A stretch of 41,623 bases of DNA, from contig JAJDNO010000030.1 of assembly GCA_022340615.1 (NCBI GenBank), positions 1 through 41,623 of the forward strand, read 5' to 3'. A program made the position numbers and the translations under genes. This DNA is from Gallionella sp. Its GTDB lineage: Bacteria; Pseudomonadota; Gammaproteobacteria; Burkholderiales; Gallionellaceae. How positions within the stretch are numbered: position 1 is the first letter of the stretch; each line of letters starts with the position of its first letter. Positions 8,980 to 16,642 of the stretch are shown in pieces. Under the pieces are notes generated by a model. That model was not told the DNA's origin. It saw nothing but the letters and a program-made list of their open reading frames with translations, and ran no database searches.

Positions 8980-10434
8980 TTAAAGCAGGAAGATCGTTGC
9001 CAGACCGAGAAAGATGAAGAAACCGCCGCTGTCGGTAATCGCGGTAATCATCACACTGGAACCGATGGCCGGATCGCGACCGAGCTTTTGCATGACCAGC
9101 GGAATACCCAGGCCGACCGTCGCGGCCACCATCAGGTTCAGCACCATTGCGCCGGTCATCACGATGCCCAATGGTACGTTGTGGTACAGGAAATAGGCGA
9201 ACAGGCCTGCAACCCCGCCCCAGACCAGGCCATTCAATCCGCTGATCGCCAACTCCTTGAAAAACAATCTGCGTGCGTTTTCATGCGAGATTTGTCCAAG
9301 GGCCAGCGCGCGTATGATGATGGTGGTTGTCTGATTGGCCGAATTACCCGCAATACCCGCGACGATAGGCATCAAAGCAGCCAGGGCAACGAATTTTGCG
9401 ATCGTCCCCTCAAATGCACCGATCACCCTTGAGGCAAAAAATGCGGTGCAAAGATTCAACGCCAGCCATGTCCAGCGGTTCTGTGCACTCTTCCACACCG
9501 AAGCGAAAATATCCTCTTCCTCGAGCAGACCGGCAAAATTGAGCAACTCGGTATCGGATTCCTCGCGTATGAAATCCAGCACCACGTTCACCGTTACACG
9601 CCCGAACAGCTTGCCATCCTCATCCACGACCGGCGCGGAAACCAGATCATAGCGCTCGAATGCCTGGGCGGCCATGTCGGCCTTGTCATCGGGATGCAAC
9701 TGGATAATATCGGTCAGCATCAGGTCGCCGACGATATCTTCAGGCTCATTGACGACCACCAGGTTGATCGGCAGCACGCCCTTGAACTTTTCGTTGCGGT
9801 CAACCACGAACACCTGGTCGGTATGGTCGGGCAATTCTTCGAAACGGCGCAGATAGCGCGACACCACTTCGAGCGTGACATCTTCGCGCACATGCACCAT
9901 ATTGAAATCCATCAGCGCGCCGACTGAATCTTCCTCGTAGGACATTGCCGTCCGCAGTTGTTCGCGTTCTCCGATGGGCAGAGACTTGAACACATCGCGA
10001 ATCACGTTCTGCGGCAGGTCGGGCGCAAGGTCGGCGATCTCGTCTGTGTCGAGCTGTTCAGTGGCCTCGCGCAGCTCTTCCCGGCTCATGGCCTCGATCA
10101 GCGACTCGCGGACCGCATCGGACACCTCGATCAGAATTTCGCCGTCGTTCTCCGATTTGACCAGCTCCCATACCAGCAAACGCTGTTCGATCGGCAGAGC
10201 TTCCAGGATGCAGGCGATGTCCGCGGGGTGCATGCCGTCCAGCTTGCGCTGCAATTCGGCAATATGCTGTTTGTGCGCCAGGGTATCGAGCAAGGCGTGG
10301 CGGTCGTCGCGAGGCAGCTGCTGGCGATGGATCACTTCCTCCAGCAGCGCGTGCTTGTGCAACAGCGCTTCCACCTGTTTCAGGTGTTCCTGCACATTCT
10401 CGGTGTAGTGATGTTCCTGGCTGGAGTCGGTCAT
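8980..10434 (-). CDS. mgtE: Magnesium transporter MgtE
   Basis: Homodimeric Mg2+ channel of the inner membrane, gated by cytoplasmic Mg2+ binding. The order of domains is an N-terminal helical MgtE_N domain (about 50-150), two CBS domains (about 155-275; motif EDSVGALMDFNMVHVREDVTL and later SAPVVDEDGKLFGRVTVNVVLDFI), a plug helix, and five membrane segments to the end. The pore signatures PIVAGIAGNSANQT and DPAIGSSVMITAITDSGGF are intact. Its 484 residues are normal. It sits 53 bases downstream of mtgA on the same strand and may be read from that operon or from its own promoter. Confidence 0.95.
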   Translation of the reverse strand: MTDSSQEHHYTENVQEHLKQVEALLHKHALLEEVIHRQQLPRDDRHALLDTLAHKQHIAELQRKLDGMHPADIACILEALPIEQRLLVWELVKSENDGEILIEVSDAVRESLIEAMSREELREATEQLDTDEIADLAPDLPQNVIRDVFKSLPIGEREQLRTAMSYEEDSVGALMDFNMVHVREDVTLEVVSRYLRRFEELPDHTDQVFVVDRNEKFKGVLPINLVVVNEPEDIVGDLMLTDIIQLHPDDKADMAAQAFERYDLVSAPVVDEDGKLFGRVTVNVVLDFIREESDTELLNFAGLLEEEDIFASVWKSAQNRWTWLALNLCTAFFASRVIGAFEGTIAKFVALAALMPIVAGIAGNSANQTTTIIIRALALGQISHENARRLFFKELAISGLNGLVWGGVAGLFAYFLYHNVPLGIVMTGAMVLNLMVAATVGLGIPLVMQKLGRDPAIGSSVMITAITDSGGFFIFLGLATIFLL

Positions 10435-10487
10435 CGCGCATTTCCTGTAAAACGCGCGCTATTGTAAAGAAAACCCTCGCCCGGCGC

Positions 10488-11195
10488 TCAGGGAATTTCC
10501 ACGTAGTTCATGCGTTCCAGGATGATATCGGTCTTGCGCAGCAGGCCGGGAGCCTCGCGGTGATGGTCGTAGTAGCGCGGGTTGGGCACCATCGCGGCAA
10601 GCTTGGCCGCCTGTTCTGCGGTGAGTTGTGATGCATTCTCGTGATAATAATGGCGTGCCGCCGCCTCAACTCCGAACACACCATTTCCCCATTCGATCAC
10701 GTTCAGATAAATCTCGAAGATGCGCTGCTTGTCCATCACCGCCTCAAGCATCAGTGTGATCACGGTCTCCTGGAGTTTGCGCCAGGGGGTGCGTCGGGTG
10801 GAAAGGAACAGATTCTTTGCAAGTTGCTGGCTGATGGTGGACCCGCCCGCGACAATCTTGCCTTTCCTGAGATCCTTTTCGTAGGCCTTCTGTATCCCTT
10901 CCCAATCGAAACCGACATGGTCGACGAAGCGGGCATCTTCGGCAGCGATCAGCGCGCGTTTCATATTGTCGGAAATTTTTGAGTAGCGAACCCACTTTTG
11001 CCGGAGTTCGGCATTGGGATTCCTGTCCTGCATGATTTCCAGACGTGTGTCCATGAACGCGCTGCTCGACGGGTTGAATTTGATCCACCAGCAGACATGC
11101 GCGAACAGCCATATCTGATACAGGAACAGCAAGGCAACAAGCAGCTTCACACTGCGCCAGAACCAGCGCATCAACGGACTTCTGGATTTTCTCAT
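10488..11195 (-). CDS. mtgA: Monofunctional peptidoglycan transglycosylase
   Basis: GT51-family glycosyltransferase that polymerises lipid II into glycan strands. A single N-terminal membrane anchor (SVKLLVALLFLYQIWLFAHV) is followed by the GT51 domain, with the catalytic-Glu motif AAEDARFVDHVGFDW and the second motif GGSTISQQLAKNLFLS. The ATG at 11195 gives 235 residues and overlaps the aroE stop as ATGA (11192-11195); a longer reading from 11252 would extend into aroE and is unlikely. There is no transpeptidase domain, which separates it from class A PBPs. Confidence 0.94.
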   Translation of the reverse strand: MRKSRSPLMRWFWRSVKLLVALLFLYQIWLFAHVCWWIKFNPSSSAFMDTRLEIMQDRNPNAELRQKWVRYSKISDNMKRALIAAEDARFVDHVGFDWEGIQKAYEKDLRKGKIVAGGSTISQQLAKNLFLSTRRTPWRKLQETVITLMLEAVMDKQRIFEIYLNVIEWGNGVFGVEAAARHYYHENASQLTAEQAAKLAAMVPNPRYYDHHREAPGLLRKTDIILERMNYVEIP

Positions 11196-12013
11196 TGAAA
11201 TTTTCGCAGCGCCTCGATTACCGGCGCGGTTTCGGGGCGGATTCCGCGCCAAATGAAGAACGATTCTGCTGCTTGTTCGACCAGCATGCCCAGGCCGTCC
11301 GCAACCCTTGCGGCACCTTGCGCGCGGGAAAATTTCATGAACGGTGTCTCGCGCCCGTACATCATGTCATAAGCCAGTGCGCCGGACGCGAAAACTGTCG
11401 GTGGCAGCGGAATCCGATCGCCGCTCAGTCCGGCGGAAGTCGCGTTGATCACTACGTCGAATTGCCGGTCTGCGATGTCATCCAGACTGCCGCTCGATAC
11501 GACGGGACGCAGCGAAGAGAAGCTGGCTGCCAGCGTGCGTGCTTTATCCGCGGTGCGATTTGCGATGGTCAGTTTTGCCCCCGCCTCCGCCAGCGGCAGG
11601 GCAACCCCGTAAGCGGCACCTCCCGCGCCGATCAGCAGCACACGTTTGTTATGCAGCACGAAACCAAGATTGGAGCGTATGTCCCTGATCAGCCCTGTGC
11701 CGTCGGTGTTGTCGCCCAATATTGCATCGCCATCGGGGCTGAACTGCAGCGTATTGACTGCCTGCGCCGCTTCCGCCTGCGCCGAACGCTGCGTTGCCAG
11801 ATTGAATGCCTCGAACTTGAACGGCACGGTGACGTTGCAGCCCTTGTAGCCTTTCCCGCGTAGCGCCATCACCCTGGCGGCAAAACCGTCCAGCGGCGCC
11901 TCAATCGCTTCATAGCTGATGTCCTCCCGGGTCTGTCTGGCGAACATCGTGTGTATCAGCGGCGACTTGCTGTGGGATATCGGGTTGCCGATAACGGCAT
12001 AACGGTCTGTCAT
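11192..12013 (-). CDS. aroE: Shikimate dehydrogenase (NADP+)
   Basis: Reduces 3-dehydroshikimate to shikimate in the aromatic amino-acid pathway. Seen are the substrate loop NPISHSKSPLIH near the N terminus, the catalytic-Lys motif NVTVPFKFEAF, DNTDGTGLI, the Rossmann glycine loop LIGAGGAAYGVALPL, NRTADKA for NADP preference, and NATSAGLSGD. At 273 residues it is normal. It overlaps mtgA by four bases and lies 96 bases downstream of the TonB-family gene. Confidence 0.96.
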   Translation of the reverse strand: MTDRYAVIGNPISHSKSPLIHTMFARQTREDISYEAIEAPLDGFAARVMALRGKGYKGCNVTVPFKFEAFNLATQRSAQAEAAQAVNTLQFSPDGDAILGDNTDGTGLIRDIRSNLGFVLHNKRVLLIGAGGAAYGVALPLAEAGAKLTIANRTADKARTLAASFSSLRPVVSSGSLDDIADRQFDVVINATSAGLSGDRIPLPPTVFASGALAYDMMYGRETPFMKFSRAQGAARVADGLGMLVEQAAESFFIWRGIRPETAPVIEALRKFQ

Positions 12014-12109
12014 TTTAAATACGCTATAAATTTGCTCTGCGCATTGTAATGAAAATTAGCCGGCTTTTCGTGGATTCCGCAACCATACCGCAACAGCCCC
12101 GGCAAGCGA

Positions 12110-12985
12110 CTATTCACTTTCCATCCGGTCCGAAGAAGTGAACGACCAGGTGCGCGTAATGGTCAGGATGTCGGTATCCCTGGTAATGCTCGGCGGCAGC
12201 GGCGAAAACGGCGCAGCAAGTTTGACGATGCGCACCGCTGCTGCATCAAGTATCGGTTTCCCTGAAGACCGGCTCACTTCGATGCTCTCCACGCTGCCAT
12301 CCGCGCGTATCGAAACGCTGAGCTGCAGTTTGCCGAAGATATGCTGGCGGCGTGCCTGCTCAGGGTAATTCAGGTTGCCGATGCGTTCCACCTTGATTCG
12401 CCAGTCCTCGATGTACTGGGCAAAACGGTATTCCTGCGTCCGCGCGCCGATGAACTTGCGCCGCGGCAGCTTCTGGTAGGCGTCCCAGTTCTTGTTGATT
12501 TGCGCTTCGAGGCGGGCCATTTCCAGCGCCTTCTGCACCAGTGCTTCGCCATTGCTGGATTTGTCGTTCTTGTGCTTCTCCAGTTCTTTCTGTACCGAGC
12601 TGTAGTCGCTCTTCATCACAGTCAGCATGCGCTTCGTCTTCGCCTCGAGCGTTTCAACGCGCTTGGCTTCCTGCTCGGGAGAAAATCTGGGGTCGTCGCT
12701 GATCGACGGCAGCGGGCTCTTGGCCTGCCGGTCTTCCTCGGTATTGCCGCCGCCGTCCAGATTGTGCTGGGCCAGCGCATCGGCATGGAAAGGGGTGGAT
12801 TCCGATTTGCTGTTTACCAGCACCACCTGCAGCGGCCGAAAATAGCCTGCCGCCTTGCTCGGATCGGGCATCACCAACGCGACACCGAACAGCAGGAACG
12901 TGTGCAGCACGATGGAAAAGTACATCGAAAAGGAGAGTCTCGTCCTTAAATGCGACAGGAGCCCGGTTTTCTTCCTGGTTTTCAA
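12110..12985 (-). CDS. TonB-family energy-transducer-like protein
   Basis: A 291-residue protein with a short cytoplasmic N terminus, one membrane anchor (about residues 21-40, MYFSIVLHTFLLFGVALVMP), a periplasmic linker that is charged and coiled-coil-like rather than Pro-rich (about 85-170), and a C-terminal TonB domain (about 205-285) with GNLNYPEQARRQHIFGKLQL, SIRADGSVESIEVSRSSGKPILDAAAVRIV and PFSPLPP. No exbB, exbD or TonB-dependent receptor gene is nearby. The start overlaps the stop of the RNase II gene (12982-12985), so the two are coupled. Real energy transduction to an outer-membrane receptor is not shown; a structural envelope role is equally possible. Confidence 0.82.
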   Translation of the reverse strand: MKTRKKTGLLSHLRTRLSFSMYFSIVLHTFLLFGVALVMPDPSKAAGYFRPLQVVLVNSKSESTPFHADALAQHNLDGGGNTEEDRQAKSPLPSISDDPRFSPEQEAKRVETLEAKTKRMLTVMKSDYSSVQKELEKHKNDKSSNGEALVQKALEMARLEAQINKNWDAYQKLPRRKFIGARTQEYRFAQYIEDWRIKVERIGNLNYPEQARRQHIFGKLQLSVSIRADGSVESIEVSRSSGKPILDAAAVRIVKLAAPFSPLPPSITRDTDILTITRTWSFTSSDRMESE

Positions 12986-14868
12986 ACGTTGTCCTCTGTC
13001 GGCGCGATATAGCGCGATTGCAGATTCAGGTCGAGCAGGTCTATCGCGACGACCGCCAGCCTCACCCGGGTACCGGCCGGCAATTCCGGCAGCGACGGCA
13101 CCTTGAAAACCAGCGGTATGTTGTCGAGCTTCACCAGATTCTCGCGCAGCACGATCGCTTCTACCTGCTCAATGATTTCCTGCTGCAGCCAGCGCAGGCA
13201 CCAGTACCGCTCCATGCTGCGCTGGAAGTCGTTGTAGATACCGTACATGGTATCGAAATCGCGCATCGTCGAGTACAGCGCGGTATCGTTTTTCGGATAG
13301 GCGGGTTCTTCGCCGCGCAGCATCGCGATGATCTGGCGCTGATTCACCATGTCCACGTAGCGGCGGAGCGGTGAACTAGACCACATGTACTGCGCGACGC
13401 CCAGCCCCTGATGCGGTGCGGCGACCGTGCTCATCTTCACCTTGCCGTTCTGCTGGGTGCGATAGATACCGACAAATCCGTGCTCGGCAAGGTGTTTGCC
13501 CCATTCGCTGTTGACCAGGATCATCAGCTCGGAAACCACCTTGTCGATTGGCGAACCGCGCCGTCGCTGGGTGATGCTGACCCGGCTGTTCTCGCTGACT
13601 GCACTGTTGTCGCTGGACGGGTCATTTTCGATATGAAAGTTGTAATCCACCTGCTGGGTGCTGTTGTCGGCCGGCTTGCCGCGACCGGCCTCCAGCTTCT
13701 GCACCAGCTTCCAAAGCAGCGCCAGCTCTTCCGCGTAGGGATAATCCAGCTTTTCCGCCGCCAGCGTGTCCTCGTTGAACAGCGGTTCAAGCGTGTCGTG
13801 GCGCAGGTTCGCCGCGATGCGGATACGCTCGATACGGCTCTCGTGGCCGAGTATCGCCATTGTCTCGCCGTCGATTTCGTTGTACATCGACAGCGCCAGG
13901 CAGACGCGGTCCGCGCAAAGCGTGAAAGTGTCGACCACACTGTCCGGCAGCATGGTGATCTTTGCTCCCGGCATGTACACGGTGGAGAGGCGCTGCGCGG
14001 CAACCCGGTCGCCGTCGGAATCGCGCGGCATACCCAGTACCGGCGCGGCGATGTGCACACCGACCCGCCAGTTTCCGCCGGGCAGCTTCTCCACTGAAAT
14101 CGCATCGTCGATTTCGGTGGTGGCCGCATCGTCGATGCTGAATGCCTGCACCCCGGACAGCGGCAATTCTTCCCATGTGCTCAATTCGACCGGCGGAAAA
14201 CCGGTGCCGTCCGGAAAATGCTCGAACAGGAATTTTCTCAGGTGGTAATCGTGCGTGGACGGCAGCGCACCGCAGCGATGCATCAGGTGGGCTGCCGACA
14301 GATGCGTCGCGGCACAGGCGGCTTCCAGCGCTTTTACCTCGATGGTGTTGCGGTCCGGTTTGTAGAGCAGGTATTCGAGATGGTCGGTGAATTCGGCGGG
14401 CAGCTCGAAGCGCGTGAGCTGCTCGGTATAGCGCGCCTGCAACGCCAGTTGCTGGCGTTTCTTCTCGGCCCCGGCCAGGGCGGCCTTCAGCACGTCGGGC
14501 GGCGCGGCGCGGTATCGGCCTTTGCCTTTCTTGTGGAAATAGATCGGCGCGCCGTGCAAACACATCAGCACCGCGGCCGCTTCCAGCGCGCTCGGCGTAT
14601 GGCCGAAATATTCGGCGGCAATCTGCTCGGCGCCGAACTCTTCGGGCGGACAGCACTCCCACAGGAATTCCACTTCGATGGTTTGCGACAGCGCCTCTGC
14701 CTGCGCCATGAATTCGGCCAACGCGGGCTGGGTGAAACGCAGCATCACGTTGGCGGCCTTGACCTTGCTGCGCTTGCCGGACAGTGCTTCGATCTGGAGC
14801 GAGGTGGTGTTGTCGGCCATGATGCTGCCGACCTTGAAACTGCCGTCTTCTTCGTAAAGGATATTCAT
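12982..14868 (-). CDS. RNase II/VacB-family 3'-5' exoribonuclease
   Basis: A 628-residue member of the RNB family. The catalytic block is present as SIDDAATTEIDDAISVEKLP (about 240-260), supplying the Mg2+-binding aspartates, followed by WRVGVHIAAPV and later YMWSSSPLRRYVDMVNQRQI with the conserved Arg residues. The N-terminal about 90 residues do not clearly read as a standard cold-shock domain and the C-terminal S1-like part is short, so this is an RNase II-like relative rather than a classic Rnb or RNase R. It begins a four-gene run with tonB, aroE and mtgA. A perfect TATAAT lies 28 bases upstream. Confidence 0.9.
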   Translation of the reverse strand: MNILYEEDGSFKVGSIMADNTTSLQIEALSGKRSKVKAANVMLRFTQPALAEFMAQAEALSQTIEVEFLWECCPPEEFGAEQIAAEYFGHTPSALEAAAVLMCLHGAPIYFHKKGKGRYRAAPPDVLKAALAGAEKKRQQLALQARYTEQLTRFELPAEFTDHLEYLLYKPDRNTIEVKALEAACAATHLSAAHLMHRCGALPSTHDYHLRKFLFEHFPDGTGFPPVELSTWEELPLSGVQAFSIDDAATTEIDDAISVEKLPGGNWRVGVHIAAPVLGMPRDSDGDRVAAQRLSTVYMPGAKITMLPDSVVDTFTLCADRVCLALSMYNEIDGETMAILGHESRIERIRIAANLRHDTLEPLFNEDTLAAEKLDYPYAEELALLWKLVQKLEAGRGKPADNSTQQVDYNFHIENDPSSDNSAVSENSRVSITQRRRGSPIDKVVSELMILVNSEWGKHLAEHGFVGIYRTQQNGKVKMSTVAAPHQGLGVAQYMWSSSPLRRYVDMVNQRQIIAMLRGEEPAYPKNDTALYSTMRDFDTMYGIYNDFQRSMERYWCLRWLQQEIIEQVEAIVLRENLVKLDNIPLVFKVPSLPELPAGTRVRLAVVAIDLLDLNLQSRYIAPTEDNV

Positions 14869-14895
14869 CGGGGGTGAGGCGAAAATAGTGGCGCA

Positions 14896-14901
14896 ATTAT
14901 A
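14896..14901 (-). promoter_or_regulatory. Consensus -10 box for the RNase II operon
   Basis: On the minus strand GGTATAATTG carries a perfect TATAAT 28 bases before the ATG at 14868. A matching -35 is weak at 16-18 bases spacing. The position at the head of a four-gene run supports the call. Confidence 0.5.
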
Positions 14902-15019
14902 CCCTGTCGGCGGCCACTGACTTCACCCCGGATCAAGCTTTACCGAGCAAGGCCGGTTGCCGGCCTGCCTGCGGCGCCGGAACCGGATTTTGGCAACATC
15001 GCGAACCTGAGGAGGTAGA

Positions 15020-15136
15020 ATGCCTGCAATGAACAAGACTGTTTGCCCGACCAACTGCAAATCGCGATTCCCCGCGCCGGGCCGCTCCGGCGCATTGCGC
15101 AGATCCGCGGCAGCGATGGCACTGTGCAGGACATGA
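15020..15136 (+). CDS. Possible 38-residue leader peptide coupled to the VanZ-like gene
   Basis: An ATG at 15020 follows a very strong Shine-Dalgarno, AGGAGGT at 15010-15016, better than that of most genes here. The frame encodes 38 residues starting MPAMNKTVCPTNCKSRF and ends in a TGA that overlaps the VanZ-like ATG as ATGA (15133-15136). It is basic, with a CxxxC pair and no membrane segment. It could be a coupling leader peptide, a small protein, or a chance frame. The ribosome site and the exact overlap argue that it is translated; no family is recognised. Confidence 0.35.
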   Translation: MPAMNKTVCPTNCKSRFPAPGRSGALRRSAAAMALCRT

Positions 15137-16203
15137 CGAAAGCCCACATCAGCGAATCGCGATTGCGGCTTAGGGCCTGGCTGACGCTCGGCTATACGCT
15201 GTTCATCATGTACGGCAGCCTGTCGCCATTTACCGGCTGGCACGACCAGGGGCTCGATTTCAGCGATATCCTGCTCACGCCATTCAAGCAGACCTATACC
15301 GCGTTCGATGCGGTGATCAACCTGATGTCATACCTGCCCTTCGGCCTGCTGGTCGGCCTGACCGCCCGCGCGCGTTTCGGTGCACTCGCAAGCGTCGCCT
15401 TCGGCCTGTGCGCCGGCGTGTTGCTGTCCGCGAGCATGGAGTACCTGCAAATGTACCTGCCGATGCGCATCAGCTCCAACATGGACATACTGACCAACAG
15501 CTGCGGTGCGCTGATCGGCGTGATACTGGCGGTCAGCATCACCTCATGGACCTGGTTTTTCTCGCGGATGACGCGCTGGCGCAACGAGCTGTTTCGCCAG
15601 GGCAAGGAGATGGATTTCGGCCTCGCGTTGCTCGCACTGTGGGTGTTCGGGCAGGTCAATCCGTCGCTGCCGATGCTCGGCAACGTGTTCATCAGCGGCA
15701 CTGCCAGCCAGCCCTTTGTGCCGCCGCATCCCGCACCGTTCAACGGGATGGAAAGCAGTGTCGTCACGCTGAACCTGCTGATGCTGGGCACGCTGCTGCT
15801 GACCCTGCTGCGCCGGCCGCGCCACATCTTCACGGCACTGCTGGTCGTGCTGAGCACGGTCGCGCTGATGAAATTCATTACCGCGGCACTACTGCTGAAG
15901 TCGTGGGCGTTGCTCCTGTGGATCAACAGCGAAGCAGTATTCGGCATGCTGCTGGGGATAGTGCTTCTGTTCTCGGCGCAGTGGCTGCCGCACCGCACCG
16001 TGATCGGCCTGGGTGCAGCCGCTGCGCTGTGGGATTTTGCGATGGTGAATTTCGTGTTCGACGACAACTCGCCCTCTGCCGCAATGTCGATCTACCACTG
16101 GCACTATGGACACCTGCTGAACTATAACGGACTCGCGCAGACCATCACGCTGGTGTTCCCGTTGCTGCTGCTGTCACACCTGTGGCACGCCAGAAAAATA
16201 TAA
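15133..16203 (+). CDS. VanZ-like polytopic membrane protein
   Basis: A 356-residue integral membrane protein. The N-terminal half is a VanZ-like domain with FIMYGSLSPFTGW, INLMSYLPFGLLVGL and the conserved SMEYLQMYLPMRISSNMDILTNSCGALIG block. The C-terminal half adds several more membrane segments (about ten in all) ending in a His-rich loop (IYHWHYGHLLNYNG). VanZ-domain proteins are of uncertain function; VanZ itself gives low-level teicoplanin resistance. The ATG at 15133 is preferred over an upstream in-frame start at 15043 because the domain begins after it. It is divergent from the RNase II operon. Confidence 0.82.
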   Translation: MTKAHISESRLRLRAWLTLGYTLFIMYGSLSPFTGWHDQGLDFSDILLTPFKQTYTAFDAVINLMSYLPFGLLVGLTARARFGALASVAFGLCAGVLLSASMEYLQMYLPMRISSNMDILTNSCGALIGVILAVSITSWTWFFSRMTRWRNELFRQGKEMDFGLALLALWVFGQVNPSLPMLGNVFISGTASQPFVPPHPAPFNGMESSVVTLNLLMLGTLLLTLLRRPRHIFTALLVVLSTVALMKFITAALLLKSWALLLWINSEAVFGMLLGIVLLFSAQWLPHRTVIGLGAAAALWDFAMVNFVFDDNSPSAAMSIYHWHYGHLLNYNGLAQTITLVFPLLLLSHLWHARKI

Positions 16204-16213
16204 TTTCGCAAAG

Positions 16214-16219
16214 TATAAT
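16214..16219 (+). promoter_or_regulatory. Consensus -10 box before the ferredoxin-like gene
   Basis: Perfect TATAAT, 11 bases after the VanZ-like stop and 31 bases before the ATG at 16250. No clear -35 is seen. Confidence 0.42.
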
Positions 16220-16249
16220 CCCGGTATCCGCTTCCATCCGTCTGCTGCC

Positions 16250-16561
16250 ATGAGCTATTTCGACAAGCATGTCTTTTTCTGCACCAACCAGCGCGCCGGC
16301 GGCGAAGACTGCTGCAACAACCACGGCGCGCAGAAAGCTCGCGACTACGTGAAGGACAGAGTCAAGGCGCTCGGCATCTCCGGCAGCCTGAACAGGATAC
16401 GCATCAATTCCGCAGGCTGTCTGGATCGCTGCGAAGAAGGCCCGGTGATCGTGGTTTACCCCGAGGGCACCTGGTATACCTATGTTGATGAAAACGATCT
16501 GGACGAAATCATCGAAGAGCACCTGAAGAACGGGCGCATCGTGGACCGGCTAAAGATCTAG
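16250..16561 (+). CDS. Thioredoxin-fold [2Fe-2S] ferredoxin-like protein
   Basis: A 103-residue protein of the thioredoxin-like [2Fe-2S] ferredoxin family. Likely cluster ligands are Cys11 (FFCTNQR), Cys21 or Cys22 (GEDCCNNHG), Cys57 and Cys61 (NSAGCLDRCEEGPVIVVYPEG), which is the usual spacing. It ends in an acidic helix. Such small proteins are thought to carry electrons, but partners are rarely known. It is probably monocistronic: a -10 box lies upstream and an inverted repeat downstream. Confidence 0.88.
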   Translation: MSYFDKHVFFCTNQRAGGEDCCNNHGAQKARDYVKDRVKALGISGSLNRIRINSAGCLDRCEEGPVIVVYPEGTWYTYVDENDLDEIIEEHLKNGRIVDRLKI

Positions 16562-16576
16562 TTTCATTAATTACGG

Positions 16577-16616
16577 CCGCAGGCCGGCTGCGTACCAGCG
16601 CGAAGGCAGCCTGCGG
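16577..16616 (+). terminator. Inverted repeat after the ferredoxin-like gene
   Basis: CCGCAGGC (16577-16584) pairs perfectly with GCCTGCGG (16609-16616); inside it GCTG/CAGC (16587-16590 and 16596-16599) can form a smaller stem. It lies 15 bases after the stop and has no T-run behind it, so it may be a terminator or an mRNA 3'-end structure. Confidence 0.35.
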
Positions 16617-16642
16617 ACATTTCAGGACATAAATTTCGAAAA

